Below are positions 1 to 5,023 of a stretch of DNA of 5,023 nt, one piece after another. Numbering within the stretch: position 1 is the stretch's first letter; every line of letters starts with the position of its first letter. Under the pieces are notes generated by a model. It was not told the origin of the DNA. It worked only from the letters and a program-made list of their open reading frames with translations, and ran no database searches. A program made the position numbers and the translations under genes. The stretch is from Rhodobacter sp. (GTDB lineage Bacteria; Pseudomonadota; Alphaproteobacteria; Rhodobacterales; Rhodobacteraceae): the NCBI GenBank assembly GCA_013824045.1, contig PNND01000320.1, positions 1 through 5,023 of the forward strand, given 5' to 3'.

Positions 1-2
1 CC

Positions 3-101
<99 letters not shown>

Positions 102-164
102 TTTGCCCGTGCCGCGGGCGGTGCAGCGGCCTGTGCAGACGGGCGTGCATACGCACGGTCATAC

Positions 165-202
165 TGGATGGCGCGCGATGCCTTCGCGCGCCATTCACTT
201 TT
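165..202 (+). terminator. Probable rho-independent terminator of the upstream gene
   Basis: A perfect 11-bp inverted repeat, ATGGCGCGCGA (168-178) and TCGCGCGCCAT (184-194), surrounds a 5-base loop. The stem extends to 14 bp (165-197) if one G-U pair at 167/195 is allowed. It is followed by CTTTT (198-202). The stem is very GC-rich, lies 60-odd bases after the TAA at 99-101 and precedes the cupin gene's ribosome binding site, so termination of the upstream unit is the simplest reading. The T-run is short. The hairpin ends 25 bases before the cupin start, so an attenuator-like effect on that gene is also possible. Confidence 0.6.
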
Positions 203-227
203 GCTCGTTGGGGAAAGAGGGACCAGG

Positions 228-653
228 ATGACAGCAGACCGGATCATCGCGGAGCTTGGGTTGCAACCTCACCCCGAAGGCGGCTGGTATCGCGAGACGT
301 GGAAAGGCCCAGAAGTTGACGGGCGCGCCGTGGGCACTGCCATCTATTTCCTGCTGAAGGCGGGCGAGCGATCGCATTGGCACCGGGTGGATGCGGGCGA
401 GGTCTGGCTGTGGCATGCGGGATCGCCACTGGACCTTCGGGTGGCCGAGGCGGATGCTGGGCCGGTCGCGGTGCATCGTCTGGGGCCAAATGTGCTGTCC
501 GGGGAGCGGCCGCAGGCGGTGGTGCCTGCGGGATGGTGGCAAGCCGCCGAAGCGACAGAAGGTTGGGCGCTGGTCAGTTGCTGTGTGGCGCCGGGGTTCC
601 GGTTCGAAGGGTTTGAACTGGCTGTGCCGGGATTTACCATAGACGGGCATTAA
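228..653 (+). CDS. Cupin_5 (DUF985) family protein
   Basis: The 141-residue protein has the hallmarks of the Cupin_5/DUF985 family. These are PHPEGGWYRETW near the N-terminus (residues 14-25), the strand TAIYFLL (38-43), SHWHR followed by GEVWLWHAG (49-65), VVPAGWWQAA (98-107) and the C-terminal VAPGFRFEGFEL (120-131). The family is a small single-domain beta-barrel of about 140-170 residues, so this copy is full length. The His residues in SHWHR and WLWHAG sit where cupins often bind a metal, but no enzymatic reaction is established for most members. I chose the ATG at 228 because it follows a purine-rich GGAAAGAGGGA stretch at a suitable distance and places PHPEGG at the usual depth. An in-frame ATG at 168 lies inside the terminator hairpin and would add a non-conserved 20-residue leader. 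The gene appears monocistronic. The assignment to the family is firm; the function is unknown. Confidence 0.85.
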   Translation: MTADRIIAELGLQPHPEGGWYRETWKGPEVDGRAVGTAIYFLLKAGERSHWHRVDAGEVWLWHAGSPLDLRVAEADAGPVAVHRLGPNVLSGERPQAVVPAGWWQAAEATEGWALVSCCVAPGFRFEGFELAVPGFTIDGH

Positions 654-664
654 GGATTTGGTGG

Positions 665-674
665 GCGATTTCTG
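665..674 (+). repeat. Direct repeat of the palindrome's left arm
   Basis: GCGATTTCTG here is identical to 720-729, 55 bp downstream. The match extends on the opposite strand: GATTTCTGACGC at 667-678 is an inverted copy of GCGTCAGAATTC at 729-740 with 11 of 12 positions agreeing. A second half-site about five helical turns from a palindrome is a common layout for cooperative binding, but no regulator is identified. Confidence 0.4.
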
Positions 675-719
675 ACGCGGGACAATCGGGTGCGCCCGGA
701 ATTTGCGTCAAATTACGCC

Positions 720-742
720 GCGATTTCTGCGTCAGAATTCGC
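720..742. repeat. 23-bp imperfect palindrome upstream of rarD (operator or terminator candidate)
   Basis: Arms GCGATTTCTG (720-729) and CAGAATTCGC (733-742) flank a CGT centre and match at 9 of 10 positions; the only mismatch is 724/738. The inner TTCTG/CAGAA is exact. The left arm recurs as an exact direct repeat, GCGATTTCTG, at 665-674. The size and symmetry suit a dimeric regulator's operator. As RNA it would form a 10-bp stem with a 3-base loop followed by TTTCCTT, so it could instead be a weak terminator for the cupin gene, whose stop is 66 bases upstream. The symmetry is read directly; its function is inference. Confidence 0.45.
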
Positions 743-809
743 TTTCCTTCATTGCTACCGTCACAATTCAGCATTGGTGCTTTCCACCGCGCTTCGTTAG
801 CAGGGGCGC

Positions 810-1364
810 ATGAGCGATCCTGTCCCCACACAGCCCAAGAATGAGGACAGTCCCGAGGGCCTTGTCCTTGCCATCAGTGCCTATCTGCTCTGGGGTTTTC
901 TGCCCATCTACATGAAGGCGCTGTCGGATGTTCCAGTGCTTGAGGTGCTGGCCCATCGGGTGATCTGGTCGGTGCCGGTGGCAGGGGCGATCCTGATCTG
1001 GCTGGGGCGCACATCGGACCTGCGCGCCGCGCTGCGCAGCCCCCGCATGATCGGCATGGCCGCGCTGACGGCCGCGCTGATCTCCGTCAACTGGGCGATC
1101 TATGTTTGGTCGATCCAATCCGGTCAGGCGCTGGAGGCCGCGCTGGGATACTATATCAACCCGCTGTTTTCGGTGTTCCTCGGCGCGGTCCTGCTTAAGG
1201 AACGGCTCAGCCGCCCGCAATGGGCCGCGATTGCGCTGGCCGCGCTGGCGGTGCTGGTGCTGACCCATGAGGCCGGGCGGGTGCCCTTCGTGGCGCTGGG
1301 ACTGACGGTATCCTGGGGCATCTACGCCTATCTGAAAAAGCGCCTTCCCCTTGGCCCGAACTAG
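810..1364 (+). CDS. N-terminal RarD fragment ending at the TAG
   Basis: This is the 184-residue product expected if translation ends at the TAG. It carries a short polar N-terminus (about 16 residues) and six predicted membrane segments, ending in KKRLPLGPN on what should be the loop before segment seven. It lacks the final four helices of the normal ten-helix fold, so it is probably not functional alone. The ATG at 810 is preceded by AGGGG at 802-806, and the conserved EGLVLAISAYLLWG region begins at residue 16, as in full-length relatives. Confidence 0.6.
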   Translation: MSDPVPTQPKNEDSPEGLVLAISAYLLWGFLPIYMKALSDVPVLEVLAHRVIWSVPVAGAILIWLGRTSDLRAALRSPRMIGMAALTAALISVNWAIYVWSIQSGQALEAALGYYINPLFSVFLGAVLLKERLSRPQWAAIALAALAVLVLTHEAGRVPFVALGLTVSWGIYAYLKKRLPLGPN

Positions 1365-1370
1365 GGCTTC

Positions 1371-1712
1371 ATGCTTGAGGTGCTGATCCTGTCGCCGCTG
1401 GCCTTGGGTTGGGTGGCGTGGATTGCCGCGCGGGGTGAGATGGTCTTCCTGACCGACACAAGCGTAACCGTTCTGATGCTGCTCGCTGGGGTGGTGACAG
1501 CGGTGCCCTTGATGCTTTACGCCAATGGGGCGAAGCTTTTGCGCCTGTCGACCATCGGCATCCTGCAATACATAGCGCCGACGATGATCTTACTGACGGC
1601 GGTTTTCGTCTTCGGCGAACCGTTCGGGACGGCGCGGGCGATTGCCTTCCCGATGATCTGGGCGGCGCTGCTGATCTATACCGGGTCGATGCTGCGGCGA
1701 AAGCCGGGCTAA
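1371..1712 (+). CDS. C-terminal RarD fragment, possible translational restart
   Basis: The same reading frame resumes after the TAG. The first ATG lies six bases after the stop codon and is preceded by AGGG at 1363-1366, a plausible weak ribosome binding site with four bases of spacing, so reinitiation by terminating ribosomes is mechanically possible. The 113 residues would hold the last four membrane helices and the conserved [12 protein letters not shown] motif, ending in a positively charged RRKPG tail. Methionine at this point is an internal residue of the normal protein (M188), so the start may be fortuitous. The fragment ends at TAA 1710-1712, overlapping the anmK stop on the other strand. 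Confidence 0.5.
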   Translation: MLEVLILSPLALGWVAWIAARGEMVFLTDTSVTVLMLLAGVVTAVPLMLYANGAKLLRLSTIGILQYIAPTMILLTAVFVFGEPFGTARAIAFPMIWAALLIYTGSMLRRKPG

Positions 1713-2803
1713 TCGGGGCGGCTGATCTGCCCGCCGCCCACCAGCGCCCCAACACCCGTCGTGGCAGGCCCAGACGTCGCCATCCCCCGCGCCACGCGCA
1801 CGGCGAGAAAGGCGAAGGCCTGTGCCTCCAGCATGTCGCCGTCCAGCCCGGCCGCCTCAACCGCTTCCACATCGGCGCGCAGGCGGGCGGAAAGCTCGGC
1901 CATCATCCGCGCATTATGCCGCCCGCCCCCGGTGACGAGGACGCGGGTTACCGGCACGGGGAAATGCTCCGCCCCGCGCGCCACGGCGGCGGCAGCGGCT
2001 GCGGTCAGGGTGGCGGCCGCGTCCTCAAGGCCAAGGTTGCCCATATCAAGTGCGGCGTGAAAATCGTTCCGATCCAACGATTTGGGCGGCATCTTATGGA
2101 ACCAGGGATGGGCAAGGAAGGATGCGATACGATCCTCATCCACCCTGCCCGCCTGTGCCGTTTCCCCCTGAGGGTCGATCGGCTGGCCCGTGCGCGCCTG
2201 CATCAGATCGTTCAACGGCGCATTGGCCGGGCCAGTGTCAAAGGCCAAAAGCGCACCATGGTTTTCAGGCGCGCTCTGGCGCGGGTCGATCCATGTGATG
2301 TTGCCCACACCGCCAAGGTTGAGGATGGCAAGCGGCTGATCCGCCCCGATATGGCGTGCACAGGCAAAGTGAAAGAACGGCACTAAGGGTGCCCCCTGCC
2401 CGCCAAGCGCCACATCGGCCGACCGGAAATCCCAAATCACCGGCAGCCCCAGCACGCGCGCCAGAAGCGCCCCGTCGCCCGCCTGATGCGTGCCGCGCCC
2501 GCGCGGATCATGGGCCAGCGTCTGACCATGAAAGCCCACGATATCCGCACCCGAAAAGCGCGACAGCAGGTCGGCATGGGCGGCTTCGACCACCTCCGCC
2601 GCCGCGGTCACGCCGTCATCGCCCGGCCAAAGGCCAAGCGCGGCGCGGATCGTGGCCTGTTCCGTCGAGCTGTAGGGGCGAAATGCGGTCGGGCCAAACT
2701 CCAGAATCCGCTCGCCATCCGTCAGCAGCATCGCGGCATCAACCCCGTCCAGCGATGTGCCCGACATCGCCCCCAAGGCCCAGATCGCGCCGCCGCTTCG
2801 CAT
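1709..2803 (-). CDS. anmK: Anhydro-N-acetylmuramic acid kinase
   Basis: AnmK is a cytoplasmic enzyme of cell-wall recycling. It opens the 1,6-anhydro ring of anhydroMurNAc and phosphorylates it with ATP, giving MurNAc-6-phosphate. The 364 residues match the family length (369 in E. coli). Visible motifs are [16 protein letters not shown] (11-26, the ATP-phosphate loop), [11 protein letters not shown] (90-100), [12 protein letters not shown] (161-172), [12 protein letters not shown] (188-199), [12 protein letters not shown] (290-301) and [16 protein letters not shown] (321-336). Asp189 in DTGPAN corresponds to the expected catalytic base of this fold. The ATG is preceded on the minus strand by AAGGGG (2812-2807) with three bases of spacing. 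The gene is transcribed divergently from tyrS across 59 bp and convergently with rarD, whose TAA overlaps this TAG in a shared CTAA. It looks intact. No murQ or other recycling gene is in view. Confidence 0.95.
   Translation of the reverse strand: MRSGGAIWALGAMSGTSLDGVDAAMLLTDGERILEFGPTAFRPYSSTEQATIRAALGLWPGDDGVTAAAEVVEAAHADLLSRFSGADIVGFHGQTLAHDPRGRGTHQAGDGALLARVLGLPVIWDFRSADVALGGQGAPLVPFFHFACARHIGADQPLAILNLGGVGNITWIDPRQSAPENHGALLAFDTGPANAPLNDLMQARTGQPIDPQGETAQAGRVDEDRIASFLAHPWFHKMPPKSLDRNDFHAALDMGNLGLEDAAATLTAAAAAAVARGAEHFPVPVTRVLVTGGGRHNARMMAELSARLRADVEAVEAAGLDGDMLEAQAFAFLAVRVARGMATSGPATTGVGALVGGGQISRPD
1716..1739. other. Inverted repeat at the rarD/anmK convergent junction
   Basis: GGGCGGC (1716-1722) and GCCGCCC (1733-1739) form a perfect 7-bp stem with a 10-base loop, starting four bases after the rarD TAA and lying within the last codons of anmK. 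A hairpin here could help end rarD transcription, since the convergent genes leave no intergenic space. Neither side has a T-run, and GC-rich DNA makes such stems easily by chance, so this is only a candidate. Confidence 0.25.
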
Positions 2804-2862
2804 CTTCCCCTTGGCCCCCGCCCCGGCTATACCCCACGCGCATCATAAAGCACGGGTGACCC
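2804..2862. promoter_or_regulatory. Divergent anmK/tyrS promoter region
   Basis: Only 59 bp separate the two divergent starts, so both promoters must be here or extend into the opposite gene. GGCTATACC at 2825-2833 offers a -10-like TATACC for tyrS on the plus strand (2828-2833) and TATAGC for anmK on the minus strand (2831-2826), that is, overlapping elements. CATAAA at 2844-2849 is another weak candidate. No well-spaced -35 box was found for either gene. The tyrS ribosome binding site is weak (GGGTGA at 2854-2859), whereas anmK has AAGGGG. There is too little space for a tyrosine T-box leader. Confidence 0.4.
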
Positions 2863-4113
2863 ATGACCTACCATCCGAAATCTGAATTCATGCGCGTGAT
2901 GATGGAGCGCGGCTATCTGGCCGACTGCACCGATTATCAAGCGCTGGATGAGGCTTTGATCGCGGGGGTCGTGCCAGCCTATATCGGTTATGACGCCACG
3001 GCGGCCAGCCTGCATGTGGGCCATCTGCTCAACATCATGATGCTGCGCTGGCTGCAGAAGACCGGGCACAAGCCGATCACCCTGATGGGGGGCGGCACCA
3101 CGAAGGTAGGCGATCCGTCCTTCCGGGCCGAAGAGCGCCCGCTGCTGACGCCCGCCCAGATCGACAGCAATATCGCCGGGATGCAGAAGGTCTTTGCCCG
3201 CTACCTCGCCTATGGCGAAGGCGCGACGGATGCGATCATGCTGAACAATGCCGAATGGCTGGACAGCCTGAATTACCTCGATTTCCTGCGCGATATCGGG
3301 CGGCATTTTTCCGTTAACCGGATGCTGTCGTTTGAAAGCGTGAAGTCGCGGCTGGACCGGGAGCAGAGCCTTTCTTTCCTCGAATTCAACTACATGATCC
3401 TGCAGGCCTATGATTTCCTTGAACTGCATCGCCGTTACGGCTGCCGTTTGCAGATGGGCGGTAGCGATCAGTGGGGCAATATCATCAACGGGATCGACCT
3501 GACCCGCCGTGTGCTGGAAGCCGAGATTTTCGGCCTCACCTCACCCCTTCTCACCACCAGCGACGGGCGCAAGATGGGCAAGTCGCAGGGGGGCGCGGTC
3601 TGGCTGGATGGCGGGATGCTATCGCCTTACGAATTCTGGCAGTTCTGGCGCAACACGACCGATGCCGATGTGGGGCGGTTCCTCAAGCTTTATACCGAGC
3701 TTCCGGTGACGGAATGTGATCGTCTGGGCGCGTTGGCGGGATCGGAAATCAACGCGGCCAAGATCATCCTCGCCAATGCCGTCACCACCCTGCTGCACGG
3801 GACCGAGGCGGCAGCGGCGGCAGAAGCCACGGCGCGCGAAGTGTTTGAAAAAGGCGGGATCGGCGACGACCTGCCCACCATCACGCTCGCGCCCGAAGAA
3901 GTTGCCGATGGCGTGGGCATCGTGCAGTTGTTCGTGCGGGCGGGGCTTTCGGCCTCGGGCAAGGATGCCAAGCGGCTGATCGCCGAAGGCGGCGCAAAGG
4001 TGAATGACGAAATCATCACCGATGTGGCCCTGCGCCTTGGGGCGGGGGATCTGGTGGAACCGCTGAAGCTGACCGCAGGCAAAAAGCGCCACGCGCTGGT
4101 GACGCTGGGCTAA
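2863..4113 (+). CDS. tyrS: Tyrosyl-tRNA synthetase
   Basis: This cytoplasmic class I aminoacyl-tRNA synthetase joins tyrosine to tRNA-Tyr using ATP. The protein has 416 residues, within the usual bacterial range of about 400-430. Its Rossmann catalytic domain carries the HIGH-type signature as HVGH (51-54) within [12 protein letters not shown], the GDPSFR segment (83-88), [11 protein letters not shown] (197-207), which contributes to tyrosine and adenylate binding, and the KMSKS-type loop as KMGKS (237-241). An anticodon-binding helical region follows. A C-terminal S4 RNA-binding domain (about 350-412) includes [18 protein letters not shown] and GGAKVNDE. The start at 2863 places the catalytic core at normal depth, although the upstream GGGTGA is a poor ribosome binding site. 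All key motifs are present and the frame is continuous, so this is probably the essential functional copy. Confidence 0.97.
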   Translation: MTYHPKSEFMRVMMERGYLADCTDYQALDEALIAGVVPAYIGYDATAASLHVGHLLNIMMLRWLQKTGHKPITLMGGGTTKVGDPSFRAEERPLLTPAQIDSNIAGMQKVFARYLAYGEGATDAIMLNNAEWLDSLNYLDFLRDIGRHFSVNRMLSFESVKSRLDREQSLSFLEFNYMILQAYDFLELHRRYGCRLQMGGSDQWGNIINGIDLTRRVLEAEIFGLTSPLLTTSDGRKMGKSQGGAVWLDGGMLSPYEFWQFWRNTTDADVGRFLKLYTELPVTECDRLGALAGSEINAAKIILANAVTTLLHGTEAAAAAEATAREVFEKGGIGDDLPTITLAPEEVADGVGIVQLFVRAGLSASGKDAKRLIAEGGAKVNDEIITDVALRLGAGDLVEPLKLTAGKKRHALVTLG

Positions 4114-4118
4114 GGGGC

Positions 4119-4136
4119 GGGCGGCGCAAGCCGCCC
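4119..4136 (+). terminator. Probable transcription terminator hairpin after tyrS
   Basis: GGGCGGC (4119-4125) and GCCGCCC (4130-4136) form a perfect 7-bp GC stem capped by GCAA, a stable GNRA tetraloop, five bases after the tyrS TAA. It is followed by C-rich sequence rather than a T-run, so it is an imperfect intrinsic terminator; hairpins with weak U-tracts are common in GC-rich alphaproteobacteria. The position directly after the stop supports the call. Confidence 0.55.
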
Positions 4137-4180
4137 TCCAACCCCCCGACCAAAAGACAGCCTGCCTTGCGCGCCGCGCG

Positions 4181-4189
4181 TGCTAGCCT
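4181..4189 (+). promoter_or_regulatory. Weak extended -10 candidate for the acyl-CoA ligase gene
   Basis: TGCTAGCCT reads as a TG-extended -10 (TG, one base, then TAGCCT) and would place a start of transcription a few bases before the ribosome binding site. No good -35 lies at 16-18 bp spacing; TTGCGC at 4167-4172 is too close. The hairpin after tyrS suggests the ligase needs its own promoter, and the 98-bp gap is the place for it, but this particular match is weak. Confidence 0.22.
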
Positions 4190-4196
4190 CCCTGTC

Positions 4197-4203
4197 AAGG
4201 AGG
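4197..4203 (+). promoter_or_regulatory. Strong ribosome binding site for the acyl-CoA ligase gene
   Basis: AAGGAGG is a full anti-16S match and lies eight bases before the ATG at 4212. It fixes the start of the following gene and is the best ribosome binding site in the window. Confidence 0.85.
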
Positions 4204-4211
4204 ACCACGCC

Positions 4212-5023
4212 ATGACCATTAACAAAAGCCCGCTGCCCGATGTGGCATTGCGCGATCTGTCGATCACCGACCGGGTGCTGATGGGCCTGCGGGGCGACCC
4301 GGATCGCATCGTCGCGGTGGACGGGCCAAGTGGGGCCACCCTGACCGGGGCGCAGATGGAGGCAGGCATACGCGCATTGGCGGGCGGGTTGCAGGGCCTT
4401 GGCGTCAGACCGGGATCGGTGGTGGCGATGCTGGCCCCCAACTGCCCGGAATACGCGGTGGTCTTTCATGCCGTGGCGCTGGCCGGGGGGACGGTCACAC
4501 CGATCAACCCCACCTATACCGCGCCCGAAGTCGCGCATCAGTTGCGCGATGCGGGCGCGGTGCTGTTGGTGACTGTGCCTGCCATGGTGCAGGTCGCGCA
4601 GGCGGCGGCAGAGGGGACAAAGGTGGCCGAGGTTTTGGTGATCGGCGCAGCCCACGGGCTGCGTGGCATCGATGCGCTGCGCGGCCCTGCGCTGGCCGCG
4701 CAGGTGGCGGTGGACCTTGATACCTATCCCGTCGTGCTGCCCTATTCATCTGGCACCACGGGCCTGCCCAAGGGCGTGGTCCTTAGCCACCGCAATCTGG
4801 TGGTGAATGTCGATCAGGTGCAGGCGATGCTGGACATTCGCTCAGGCGACAGCACGGTGGCCTTTCTACCGTTCTTCCATATCTACGGGCTGAACGTGCT
4901 GATGAACCCCTTCCTTGCCGCTGGCGCGCGGATCGTGACCATGCCGCGTTTCGATCTTGAGGCGTTTCTCACCCATATCCAGACGCATCGCCCGCGCCAC
5001 ATCCTTGTGGCCCCGCCCGTGGC
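4212..5023 (+). CDS. 4-coumarate--CoA ligase-like acyl-CoA synthetase, N-terminal part (runs off window)
   Basis: The frame is open from the ATG to the window edge, giving 270 of an expected 510-530 residues. This is the ANL adenylate-forming superfamily, whose members activate a carboxylic acid with ATP and transfer it to coenzyme A. The diagnostic P-loop is YSSGTTGLPKGV (178-189), followed by LSHRNLV (191-197). Other 4CL-like features are PINPTYTAPEVAHQLRDAGA (97-116), FLPFFHIYGLNVLM (218-231, the A4 region) and ARIVTMPRFDLEAFL (239-253). The A5 motif, hinge and C-terminal catalytic lysine lie beyond the window, so completeness and substrate cannot be judged. Many bacterial proteins annotated 4CL act on fatty or other aryl acids. 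No signal peptide is seen, so it is presumably cytoplasmic. It follows tyrS in the same direction, but a hairpin and 98 bp separate them, so co-transcription is unlikely. Confidence 0.9.
   Translation, partial: MTINKSPLPDVALRDLSITDRVLMGLRGDPDRIVAVDGPSGATLTGAQMEAGIRALAGGLQGLGVRPGSVVAMLAPNCPEYAVVFHAVALAGGTVTPINPTYTAPEVAHQLRDAGAVLLVTVPAMVQVAQAAAEGTKVAEVLVIGAAHGLRGIDALRGPALAAQVAVDLDTYPVVLPYSSGTTGLPKGVVLSHRNLVVNVDQVQAMLDIRSGDSTVAFLPFFHIYGLNVLMNPFLAAGARIVTMPRFDLEAFLTHIQTHRPRHILVAPPV

Larger units (their letters stand above)
654..809 (+). promoter_or_regulatory. Intergenic region upstream of rarD with repeats; probable promoter region
   Basis: This 156-bp gap is clearly more AT-rich than the flanking genes and must hold the rarD promoter if the gene is transcribed on its own. 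It contains a small hairpin at 686-699 (CGGG-TGCG-CCCG with a flanking U-G pair), the palindrome at 720-742, and several CGTCA-type repeats. I could not find a convincing pair of -35 and -10 hexamers at normal spacing; CACAAT at 762-767 is only a weak -10 candidate. The AGGGG at 802-806 is the likely rarD ribosome binding site, unusually close to the ATG at 810. Confidence 0.4.
810..1712 (+). pseudogene. rarD: RarD-type EamA/DMT permease gene interrupted by an in-frame TAG
   Basis: Reading through one TAG at 1362-1364 (codon 185) gives a 300-residue protein matching the length of RarD (about 296 in E. coli), an inner-membrane member of the drug/metabolite transporter superfamily. Family signatures occur on both sides: AYLLWGFLPIYMKAL (24-38), EVLAHRVIWS (45-54), VNWAIYVW (93-100), LGYYINPLFSVFLG (112-125) and KERLSRPQW (130-138) before the stop, then [17 protein letters not shown] (246-262) after it. 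About ten membrane segments are visible, near 17-38, 44-66, 80-101, 109-129, 137-152 and 158-175 before the stop, and 189-206, 220-240, 250-268 and 276-294 after it. Frame is intact throughout and no other lesion is seen, so the stop is either a recent point mutation (CAG to TAG fits KRLPLGPN-Q-GF) or a sequence error. The substrate of RarD proteins is poorly defined; the name comes from a chloramphenicol-sensitivity annotation. The family call is sound, but the functional state is uncertain. Confidence 0.8.

Noticed and set aside
144..157. Small inverted repeat CGTGC/GCACG in the gap before the cupin gene
   Set aside because: It is only five base pairs with a four-base loop, expected by chance in GC-rich DNA, and is overshadowed by the much stronger hairpin at 165-197.
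168..227. Upstream in-frame ATG at 168 as the cupin start
   Set aside because: It lies inside the terminator hairpin, has no ribosome binding site and would add a 20-residue leader not expected in the Cupin_5 family. The ATG at 228 has a suitable purine-rich site.
1362..1364. TAG in rarD as a recoded (pyrrolysine or suppressor-read) codon
   Set aside because: RarD proteins have no known recoded residue, nothing in the window suggests a suppressor or pyrrolysine system, and no stimulatory RNA structure is apparent. A point mutation or error is simpler.
768..1568. A 266-codon open frame on the minus strand opposite rarD
   Set aside because: Its translation is rich in Gln, His and Arg with no recognisable domain, which is typical of the antisense of a GC-rich membrane-protein gene. 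The plus strand has clear RarD motifs throughout.
1916..2386. Plus-strand open frames of 80-170 codons opposite anmK (also 2356-2859 and 2486-2848)
   Set aside because: They lie wholly or almost wholly within anmK, which has all its family motifs. The translations are Arg/Pro/Ala-rich and unstructured.
3099..3587. HVGH and KMGKS as unusual variants of the HIGH and KMSKS signatures in TyrS
   Set aside because: Such variants are normal among bacterial tyrosyl-tRNA synthetases and the functional His, Gly, His and Lys positions are kept.
2863..5023. Functional link between tyrS and the 4CL-like ligase through tyrosine and p-coumarate (as in photoactive yellow protein chromophore supply)
   Set aside because: No tyrosine ammonia-lyase or photoreceptor gene is in view. 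A hairpin and 98 bp separate the genes, and many 4CL-like proteins act on other acids. Adjacency alone does not support it.

Overview
The window is GC-rich, chromosomal-looking DNA. It has short intergenic gaps and ordinary housekeeping or metabolic genes, and its style of gene content and codon use fits an alphaproteobacterium, most likely the Rhodobacterales. This placement rests on protein flavour and gene style, not on a database search. I see no insertion sequence, integrase, CRISPR array, tRNA or rRNA.

Layout: (1) positions 3-101 are the last 32 codons of an unidentified plus-strand gene, followed by a strong hairpin with a short T-run (165-202) that looks like its terminator. (2) 228-653 encodes a small Cupin_5/DUF985 protein. 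(3) 654-809 is a relatively AT-rich gap holding a near-perfect 23-bp palindrome, a direct repeat of its left arm, and further CGTCA-type repeats. It is a candidate operator/promoter region for rarD or, alternatively, the cupin terminator. (4) 810-1712 is a rarD-type (EamA/DMT superfamily) permease of 300 codons, interrupted at codon 185 by one in-frame TAG. An ATG preceded by AGGG follows six bases after the TAG. (5) 1709-2803 on the minus strand is anmK (anhydro-N-acetylmuramic acid kinase), convergent with rarD and overlapping it by four bases at the stops. (6) A 59-bp divergent intergenic region separates anmK from tyrS. (7) 2863-4113 is tyrS (tyrosyl-tRNA synthetase), complete, with a GNRA-capped hairpin just after its stop. 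(8) 4212 to the window end is the N-terminal 270 residues of a 4-coumarate--CoA ligase-like acyl-CoA synthetase with a full AAGGAGG ribosome binding site.

The genes do not form one pathway. AnmK recycles cell-wall anhydroMurNAc, TyrS charges tRNA-Tyr, RarD would be an inner-membrane exporter or permease, the cupin has no established role, and the ligase activates a carboxylic acid. The observations most worth following up are the clean nonsense codon in rarD (pseudogene, split gene or sequencing error) and the repeat cluster in front of it. I found no convincing new biological system; the region is otherwise ordinary.
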